From positions 2,042,501 to 2,106,500 of the forward strand of contig OX453278.1 of the NCBI GenBank assembly GCA_949710005.1: 64,000 nt of DNA, read 5' to 3'. A program made the translations under genes and the position numbers. Under the pieces are notes generated by a model, which was not told the DNA's origin, searched no databases, and saw only the letters and a list, made by a program, of their open reading frames with translations. The DNA is from Ricordea florida (Eukaryota > Cnidaria > Anthozoa > Corallimorpharia > Ricordeidae). Of this stretch, positions 56,701 through 64,000 are shown in pieces; the first letter of the stretch is position 1, and each line of letters opens with the position of its first letter.

Positions 56701-58347
56701 TTCTTATTCTTTGTGGCCTTGATGTTTTGTATCAGTCTTTGGTCCCTGTTTGGCTATCACATATATCTCACAGGAAACAATAAAACAACATTGGGTAAGT
56801 GAAAGCCTTGTACTTTCTCACATCTTTGCTGTTTTAAAACTTGTTGTTTGCCCCATTTATTATTCTTTATTGTACATTTTCTTTAATCATTGTCTTTCTA
56901 GGTTCTATTTTAAGAAATGGATCCTCAAATTTGATACGATGTAGAAATTTGCTAACAACATCAATACATACATTAAAAAGTGTCCAGATGAGGCAAATGG
57001 GAAAATATTGACCTGCATCTGGCTCTTAGAAACCCTCTGGAGGTAATGTTTGCCTGGAAAAAAAATGGCACCTTGTAATACATCTATTACTAATATCACC
57101 TTCTGGGAACTTAAGTAGGAAATATTAATATCTGACCATGGTCAGTCTATACTGTTGTGATTTCAGGCTATTATGGCTCTCCAGCTCGTTAAGTGAACAG
57201 TTTTAATAGATATTTATTTTTTTCCATGGCAGAGTCATTTAGAGTTCCTCAATTCCGTTATGGCCCTGACAAGGAAGGATTCAGCCTAGGTTCAGCAATG
57301 AAGAATGCTGAGCAAGTGCTTGGACTTAATAAATGGTACTGGTTCGTGCCTGTGTTCACAAGGCAAGTCATTTTACAACATAATACGTATAGGTAATCAC
57401 ATGATTTTGATTGCAATTTGGGATAAATCAGCATGAGTAAATTTTTCAAAGGCTAATGGGCTAGTGCAATTTGTAGTCTTTGAAGAATTTACAAGTGCTG
57501 ATTTATCCCAAATTGCACGAGACAAATCATGTGATTACTTGTTAATAATATACATGCAAAAATTTAATTTCAACTTTCTGCACTCAGTTTCAATTTTTTG
57601 CACTCAATTTCAATTTTCTGCACTGTTTGGGATAAATTGACGTGCTCTCAGCCAATGAGCATGCTGAAATTTTTGCATGTATATTATTATGTATGATATT
57701 GATGTTGTTGTTTTTATTGATGTTGCTATTGTCATTGTTATTTTTGTTGCTATTGCTATCATGGTTGTTTTTGTTATTGTTATTAACACTTAGATAGGTC
57801 AAGTTGACTGTAATGATGATGGACTGACTGTATCACTACCAAAGACTTATAAATAAATCATGAAAAGAATTTCAACTGATTGCTCAACCTTGTTACCAGG
57901 GTCTCTCTTCTGCCCCTCCCTGTAGGGGAGAGAAGAGAGACCCTGGGAACAACCTTGCTAGTTGCTCAAGGTCCTTGAATTAAATAATGACTGACCAATT
58001 ACAGACTCCCATTGCTCCCACGCATGCTTTGCAAATTTGTTTCCTTTCTTTCCATTTTAAATCAATTTTTTTTCTCTTGCAGTATTGGTGATGGAATTCA
58101 CTTTCCTTTACAAAACCAGCCAGAGACAGACTCACTGTTAAACGCGCACAGCAGATGGATGGAAGAAGGTGAACTGGAAGTACAAGGCCAAGCCAACGAA
58201 AACAAAAACGAATCCTCATCGGAAGTGTCACCCGCGGAACTGATCAGTGAAAACGAAGTGGAGTCCCAAGGACCTTGCGCGCCCAGAAGCAAACCGGATG
58301 TTCTAGCGGTACAGGATGTTGAATTCCGAGACAGCACTACTTTATAA
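53774..58347 (+). CDS. ZDHHC20: ZDHHC20/15/2-like protein S-acyltransferase, 365 aa
   Basis: Membrane enzyme that transfers palmitate to cysteines of target proteins. Ten exons: 53774-53888, 54073-54099, 54386-54480, 54876-54917, 55317-55386, 56178-56247, 56338-56491, 56665-56794, 57233-57362, 58083-58347. Phases agree and the total is 1098 nt. TM1 is about residues 15-37, TM2 51-70, TM3 164-186 and TM4 202-226. The Cys-rich domain starts at [15 protein letters not shown], with the catalytic DHHC at 146-149; the TTLE motif at 232-235 matches the family TTxE. The C terminus ([12 protein letters not shown]) resembles ZDHHC20, whose human form is also 365 aa. Intron 9 uses a GC donor (AG|GCAAGT). 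The choice among ZDHHC20, 15 and 2 is not secure. Confidence 0.93.
54735..54860 (-). repeat. Inverted copy of the 106-bp repeat
   Basis: The reverse strand contains AAAACAAACAGTATCACAGT, ACAGTATTGTTCGGT and AAAGTTAGAACCACA, matching the unit at 60009-60330. It lies in ZDHHC intron 3. Confidence 0.65.
55418..55727. repeat. MITE with GGCCC-type inverted ends
   Basis: The ends GGCCCTGTTCAGA...CTCATGTGCC and GGCACATGAATG...TCTGAACTGGGCC are imperfect inverted repeats of about 37 bp. Direct repeats of about 30 bp flank it (55389-55418 and 55722-55751, AAGCAAAACCAGCTTA...). It lies in ZDHHC intron 5. Confidence 0.6.
57386..57690. repeat. Foldback repeat in ZDHHC intron 9
   Basis: GCAATTTGGGATAAATCAGC pairs with GCTGATTTATCCCAAATTGC, and TAATCACATGATTT with AAATCATGTGATTA. 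Outer ATACATGCAAAAATTT and AAATTTTTGCATGTAT arms flank a CAATTTTCTGCACTC repeat. Confidence 0.7.
57896..57946. repeat. Short perfect hairpin
   Basis: CCAGGGTCTCTCTTCT (57896-57911) pairs exactly with AGAAGAGAGACCCTGG (57931-57946). A second stem, CCCCT/AGGGG, lies in the loop. Confidence 0.8.
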
Positions 58348-60008
58348 TAAACACTCAACAGGCTTAAAAGATTTTACATTATTATCAAGCCGAACTTCCT
58401 CGAAGTTGTGGCCACGTTCCCGGCCGATTTATTTCGGCTTGAATGTATCAGATCTATGTACCTGTATTCAAGTTTGTAAATGGCGGCAAACTAGAGACTG
58501 CAAGTCCCGTGAACTGGATATCCAACACCGCCCATTTTTTTTTTCAATCTTCGCGGTATCGAGCGTCTTTACAGCATCGCTTAATAGTTTGAAATTATTT
58601 AGTGGCCTGAATCAAATTTAAGAATATTCTGTTCGCCAGACCCGTTCTATATACCCGTGCTTTCTCATCCTATCCTGCCATCCCGTTACGTCGGTAAATG
58701 GTGCCTCACGCAGACACGAGGAGAACTTCAGCTGGTAATTTTCAGGATAATTTGTTCGGTTGTGCTATCGCCTCCTTTAGAAAATAGTAATTTCATGTTG
58801 ATTTGTATAGGAGGACAAAGGAAAGTTTAAGACTGTGTTTTGCACGTGAAGTTTCATTGCGTTTGTCTTCAGCGGCAGTTTTTACCGTGTAATTAGGGAG
58901 TTTCCGTCGTGGTTTAAAGAGGTCTCTAGTTTTAAATTTGGATTCAATTCGGACGTAGCTGGACTCAAACGGTCACTAGTGATTAGTTTATTGTACTGGT
59001 ATCCGAGTTTGTCTCTTGTATAGAAGGACAAAAAGTTAAAAAGTAGCAAGAAATAGTTGACTTCACCAAATGTGTATGTTAAAATGAAGTCAATTTTTCT
59101 TTCCATTGACAATGGTTGAAGGCGCTAGATTAATTTGTTGATCTGCTATAGAAAAAACTTAATTATATTTCTTAAGTCAATAATGGTGTGCTAAGTTATT
59201 AAGCAAATTGTAATTTAGAATAAGGAATTTTAGTCTGATCAACGCGAAGAAGTAAATTGTTGAGTTTTGGTGTAAAAAGACTGGATCCTATAAAAGCGAG
59301 ATAATTCGGGCGTGCGAAATAGCGCGCTTCAGTTTTTGTACAAGATTCCTTAAATCTTGGTCCCAGATCCATTTGTTGATCAGCTGACATGCGCTTTAAG
59401 AGGCCTGTTGACGAAATGTACAGTAGATACTCAGCCTCGTAAAGTGCGTTTACAGACTACAGTTTATAGGAATGAAATATGCTATATACAGCAACACGCG
59501 CGATTTGAATTATGGGTATCCTAGGATAGTTACGTTGGAATTTTTCAGAAACCTCTACGAACCTCTTACATCAAGTAAGAATACAACGTGACTATCGGTA
59601 CTTTATTTTGTTTTAAAAGAAAACATCCAGAGTTATCTGAAATTATCTGTGCAATATCTTAAGTATAAATTTCTCAATTTTCATTCAAATTTGTATTCAG
59701 ATATCTTGAAGGAGGCCCAACATTCGTTCCTCCTCAAGGTAGGTGTAATAATTTATTAACTTCTAAACAACTGTATTCTATTTCTAATCAGAGCTTAGTT
59801 TCGCTTTGCAAATATTGAAAAGTGGAGGTTAACGGACACTATGGTTTACATGTAAGTAATGTGTGTATATATCTGGAATTTAAAGTCAATTTAATTGTAA
59901 TTTAATGATAAAGTGAAATCCGTTTACGTCTAATCCCAAGTATTTGCTTCCTAGAAACTGTAGTGAGATATGCAGTTAAACAAAACCCTAATTGATATTA
60001 AAGCAAAG
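58348..60008. other. 3' flank of ZDHHC gene
   Basis: Likely 3' UTR followed by spacer. No further gene is supported: the open frames at 58882-59112 (-) and 59199-59390 (-) are short and without family resemblance. Confidence 0.5.
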
Positions 60009-60330
60009 AGTACCATGGTACAGAACTGTTTGGTAGCTTTACAAAGAATGGTCACAGTGCATGGTTTGATCCACAGATGACAAAGTTAGAACCACACTGA
60101 ATAGTAAAACAAACAGTACCACAGTACAGTACTGTTCAGTAGCTTTATAAAGAATGGTCACACTGCATGGTTTGATCCACAGATGAAAAAGTTAGAACCA
60201 CACTGTATAGTAAAACAAACAGTACCACAGTACAGTACTGTTCAGTAGCTTTAAATTCAAAAGAATGGACTCACAACATGGTTTGAACCACAGTTGAAAA
60301 AGTTAGAGCCACACTGTGGGGTAAGACGGG
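60009..60330 (+). repeat. 106-bp tandem repeat, three units
   Basis: Units start at 60009, 60115 and 60221 (AGTACCA...). Each has ACAGTACTGTTCAGTAGCTT, CACACTGCATGGTTTGATCC and AAGTTAGAACCACACTG. The third carries a small insertion. Related single copies lie at 194-304 and, inverted, at 54735-54860. Confidence 0.85.
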
Positions 60331-60676
60331 GTCTGGAAGGGTATTCCCGGGATCCGGGATTTGAACAAAATGTTGTGTGGGATTCGGGAAAACGCAAAAG
60401 TTATTGACGGGACTCGGGAATTAACTGCCGGTCGGGAAGCGGGATTCCCCAAACGTTTTGCACGGGATACGTGATTTTTTGCCTGTCTATCGGGAAATGT
60501 TCACGACCCAAAAAACATACCAGCAGCCAAAGGGAATCAGCCAGGTGAACACTAATCAAACGAAACCAATGAGCTTGTCTGATTAATAATGTCAATAAAT
60601 TTTATAAAAACTGCGGGATTCCCGTGAAAAAGACGTGGGAATGCGGGATCAGGACCCCCCTTCCATACCCTGGTAG
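60328..60676. repeat. MITE rich in CGGGATTC motifs
   Basis: The ends GGTCTGGAAGGGTATT and CCTTCCATACCCTGG are roughly inverted. The interior repeats GGGATTCGGG-like segments in both orientations. Confidence 0.5.
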
Positions 60677-60896
60677 GTAACTACTTGGTGTAGTCACGTT
60701 TACTACGTCGTGTAGGCACTCACACGGTAGGGACACTAACGTAAGCATGGGATGATAAAGGACACTGAAGTACGGCTAAGGATGAGTACGGCTAGGGTAC
60801 AGCTGAGTTAAATTTTCGGCGGCTATATTTATAACGCAGACCACTCTATTAATGGGTGATCCTCTCAAACCACAGCTTACACCAAGTAGTTACCAG
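60673..60896. repeat. Small inverted-repeat element
   Basis: GGTAACTACTTGGTGTA at the left and TACACCAAGTAGTTACC at the right are exact inverses, separated by about 190 bp of non-coding sequence. Confidence 0.6.
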
Positions 60897-61095
60897 TCAC
60901 GGTAACTACGGTAACTTCTTGCACCACCTGGTAAGACAGTGCCGCTGTTCAGAGCTGTGAAATTCAATAACAACAAGCGTCGTCTACTTCGAGAATCGAA
61001 AGGTAATTGGTGAACAGATTTACATTATCCTAGCGTTATTTATGAGATTAGATAGATGATTATTTGCTACGTTATTGTTTCCTTTTTAGCCGTTG

Positions 61096-62391
61096 CTAAA
61101 CAGAATGGGAGGACAACGCTTGCACTACCCAATCATTTTTATTATGACCGGTCGAAGTGTTTACTCTGTTCTTTCCGCCAATTTCCCTTGTCTCCATCTC
61201 CTCCATATTTTCTCTGTCATATACAACTGCGCAATTTTTCTCTTGATTTCTGCCTGGACCTACTGACTCGACCTTTCCTATACTTGAACCCAGGCCAGTA
61301 ACTCTCCTGAGCGGAGCCAGGATCTTTAGGTACTCGGTGCGAAAGGAGCGATTCATGATGCCATATATAATGGGATTTATGGATGTGCTGGCAAACCCGA
61401 AACAAGTGTAGCTAACGTAAACTTGCCGCTTCAGCTTCCAGTCGGCGTTAATAAAATCGATTATATCTACGACCATCACAGGAGTCCAACAGGTCAGAAA
61501 TCCAATCACAACAGCAAGAAGAACGTATGTGACATTGATCTCCTCAACCGACAGTTGAGCATCGCCGAAGTTTTCCGACTGTGTCCGAGCACGAAGTCGT
61601 GGATGGAAACTGAGATTGTGTTTTCGAACAGTTATGTACACTCTAACATAGCACGCTATGATTATAACTAGTGGAATAGCCACATAGAAAAGCACCAAGT
61701 ACGCACCGTACCCTTTGTACAGGCTTTCAGCGTTGTGCGCGCAGAAAACTTTTCCAGTGTGAAAGAAAAACTCGTGACCAGCGGCAACGTAAGGAAGAGG
61801 CGCAAACAGGGCCATGAACCACAGTACACCCAAGGTTATCTTCGTTGTTTTCATATCGAAGATCTTCTGATACGGCGCGCGGGAACGAACAACTCGGAAA
61901 TATCTGTTCACGGAGGTGACCGCTAAAGTTTGTAGCGACACAGCGCACATAAGAAGAATCCAGAATCCTTGAAGCTGGCAGACGAAGTTTCCAAATGGCC
62001 ATTTGCCAACGAAGAGAGAAACCACTGAAAACGGAATTCCAAGCAGAGACATAAGAAAGTCCGACACAGCTAGATTGATAATGTACAAGTTCGGAACAGT
62101 TCGGCGTAAGTTCGGATTTCTGATGACCGCGAATCCAACCAGGAGATTTCCGGTGAAGGCGACAAGGTTGATAAAAAGCATGCAGCAAAATTCCACGGTT
62201 CTCATAGCTTCAGGGCGGCTTTGTAGATGCTGCGCAAGGATTTGAATAGACGTCATATTTGCCGGAATCATTTTCGTCGTTTCGTTGCTTTCCGCCCCCT
62301 TCTGCTGTCTATTACTTGTCTCTCTTTGCTTGCCTCCCTTTTCGTTAAGGCGTTTCGACTCGAATGGATTAAGTCGTTTTTCTGCTTTCAA
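61096..62391 (-). CDS. Class A GPCR, melatonin-receptor-like, 431 aa
   Basis: Intronless seven-helix receptor. Key residues: N82 (GNLL) in TM1, D111 (NLAVSDFL) in TM2, the C138/C217 disulfide pair, NRY at 162-164 in place of DRY, CWTP at 301-304 and NPIIY at 339-343. NRY is the form found in melatonin receptors, but those usually have NAxxY; TM7 also lacks the retinal-binding lysine, so it is not an opsin. The ligand is unknown. The first 40 residues are hydrophilic, and Met41 (62271), just before a possible N-glycosylation site (NMTS), is an equally good start. The tail (about 360-431) is Ser/Asn-rich. Confidence 0.88.
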   Translation of the reverse strand: MKAEKRLNPFESKRLNEKGGKQRETSNRQQKGAESNETTKMIPANMTSIQILAQHLQSRPEAMRTVEFCCMLFINLVAFTGNLLVGFAVIRNPNLRRTVPNLYIINLAVSDFLMSLLGIPFSVVSLFVGKWPFGNFVCQLQGFWILLMCAVSLQTLAVTSVNRYFRVVRSRAPYQKIFDMKTTKITLGVLWFMALFAPLPYVAAGHEFFFHTGKVFCAHNAESLYKGYGAYLVLFYVAIPLVIIIACYVRVYITVRKHNLSFHPRLRARTQSENFGDAQLSVEEINVTYVLLAVVIGFLTCWTPVMVVDIIDFINADWKLKRQVYVSYTCFGFASTSINPIIYGIMNRSFRTEYLKILAPLRRVTGLGSSIGKVESVGPGRNQEKNCAVVYDRENMEEMETREIGGKNRVNTSTGHNKNDWVVQALSSHSV

Positions 62392-64000
62392 CTTATGCTG
62401 AATTTTAAAAAATTGTCGAAAGATGTTTTCTGTTTCAGAAATTCGGTAGAAATACTTTCAGTTTCCAGTGGAAATCCAATAAGCTCCGATAGCTATTTCC
62501 TATCTTTGCGTCTGTGCTGTGAGTTGCTGACTGATCACGTGCCTTTTTTACCTTTTCCCACTCTTCTTAAAAAGAGGGAAACTAAGGTATTAACGCGTTG
62601 AATCTAAATTTCCACAGGCCGATAAAATTCACTGTCACTCCCATTGGCTATTTCGCTTCCACAGCGTTTACATTTATGCCTTAATTGCAACCGTAACTCG
62701 ATCTTTAAAAGCTTTCCTAAGCGGCATCAGCTTCACTTTGCGTGGAAATCCCTCTCAAATCGATGGGTGCTCTGATCTGATCTGGTTTCCGCTTTTGTGA
62801 TGGTCACAGAACTGCTCCTGCTTATGAACTGTGTACGGCCCTGCTGTCTTAAATTTCTGACTAGTGTTAAATTGATGCATATAGACTTAACAAAAGCGTG
62901 CCAATTATGTAGAGAAAACGCGCTCAAACATCTGTCGAAATTTGGAGAGGTCGCGCTCCATGTGCTTGATTTTTGTACTCCTTGCTTACATCAGCCTTTG
63001 AGGAGGAGAAACCAAAGACCTGGAGGGCACGCGTGAAAAAGAAATTATCCTCTATCATCTGACATTTCTCAGTAGTTTGTTTTCTTTATATTAACAATAC
63101 AAAGTCAGTATTACAACATGCCTCATTGGATTACATTATTTCTACGAACAGTATTTGCTTTTTTAGGAAAGCTTATTCAAATGTTTTATGTATTGCGGTT
63201 TTGTGTTGTCCGCGACACAACATTATTTGCCTACTTGTCGCATCTTACATGCACGCAGCGAGGGTGTTTTTTTACCGAAAATGGAATATCAAATAGCGGG
63301 TTTATTATAAACTTTATTTTTAACCATACTTTGCTTTCTGCTTATTCGCTGATTATTTTAGAGTTCAAGTAAAAGCGCACCATGCAGAGCTTACACGAGA
63401 CACACCGGGCTTCGAAGCATATCCAGCCCACTGCCATACAAAGGACCAAGGAGTGTTGCTACAACACCCCCCTGCATGGCATGCTCTCCCATGCATGCTC
63501 CTAAGTATCGACACATTGTAAAGTTATGTTTCCTACCCTTAGAAACGACAATGTTTCCTTACACTCTTACCACTACAGTGCCGTGCATTTAGAGTGAAAA
63601 AGATTGGGTGTGTGCGTGTATGTGTGCATGTGTGTGGAAAGGATGGGGAACCGGAAGGGTTGGGGAAAGGGAAGAAAATTAACCCATCTCCCCCTAATTT
63701 TATTCACATCTCAACCCTCACATATCGATTAGCAGGTGTAAAATTTCCTTAACCCAACAGAAGGAAACGCATTTCAGTTTTATCGGTAAAAAAGGCAATA
63801 TGTGTCCACATAATGAGACGTGTGTGAGTCGTGTGCCCAACGGGAAAAATGATAACCAAAGAGGAATTCTCTAAATGCTCGCGAGGAAAACCGGACAACA
63901 ACACAAGAGTCACAGCATAAATTAAAGACGACAATATCTAGATATATAAATTTACTCAGGAAAATTTGAAAAAAAGTTCAATGATCGATACCAGATTGGG
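62392..64000. other. Intergenic region upstream of the GPCR
   Basis: It holds the GPCR promoter and spacer. A short degenerate (TG)n stretch lies near 63605-63640. No gene is supported. Confidence 0.55.

Noticed and set aside
61727..62188. 153-codon minus frame inside the GPCR
   Set aside because: Out of frame with the seven-helix receptor and without conserved content.

Overview
The window looks like nuclear DNA of an anthozoan cnidarian, most likely a reef coral. The evidence is animal genes with many phase-consistent introns (TMEM131, a DHHC palmitoyltransferase), an intronless class A GPCR, a eukaryotic tRNA-Ala, and dense Penelope, pogo, Tc1/mariner, piggyBac, Kolobok, SINE and MITE remnants. 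The genus cannot be fixed by reading alone.

Layout. 1-3063: intergenic. 3064-32856 (+): a complete TMEM131 orthologue, 31 exons and 1980 codons, with every exon junction in frame; its introns hold most of the repeats and two minisatellites. 32857-34232: 3' flank. 34237-52502: a decayed Kolobok-type DNA transposon (TTAA target duplication, 20-bp terminal inverted repeats) split by a 16.2-kb Polinton/Maverick at 34721-50950. 53557-53629 (-): tRNA-Ala(AGC). 53774-58347 (+): a ZDHHC20/15/2-like S-acyltransferase, 10 exons and 365 aa, with one GC-AG intron. 58348-61095: intergenic with a 106-bp tandem repeat and MITEs. 61096-62391 (-): a class A GPCR with an NRY motif. 62392-64000: intergenic.

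The Polinton is the most interesting part. Its ~280-bp terminal inverted repeats are almost identical and nearly all its genes are open, so it is young. It encodes protein-primed DNA polymerase B, a DDE integrase, a candidate double jelly-roll capsid protein, an A32/HerA-like packaging ATPase, a candidate minor capsid protein, an SSB-like protein shared with large DNA viruses, several membrane-anchored or coiled-coil proteins, and a SAP-like protein with Cys/His repeats. I found no adenain-type protease, and one gene has a -1 frameshift.

Its regulatory layout can be read directly. Replication-type genes share an ATTGATTTAAA(A)GGATAGG element about 20 nt before the ATG, partly inside the terminal repeats. 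Most virion-type genes share T(C/T)TAAA(G/A) about 32-36 nt before the ATG. The two convergent gene junctions that have room carry the same imperfect hairpin, probably a bidirectional terminator. Together these suggest a virus-like early/late programme within the element.
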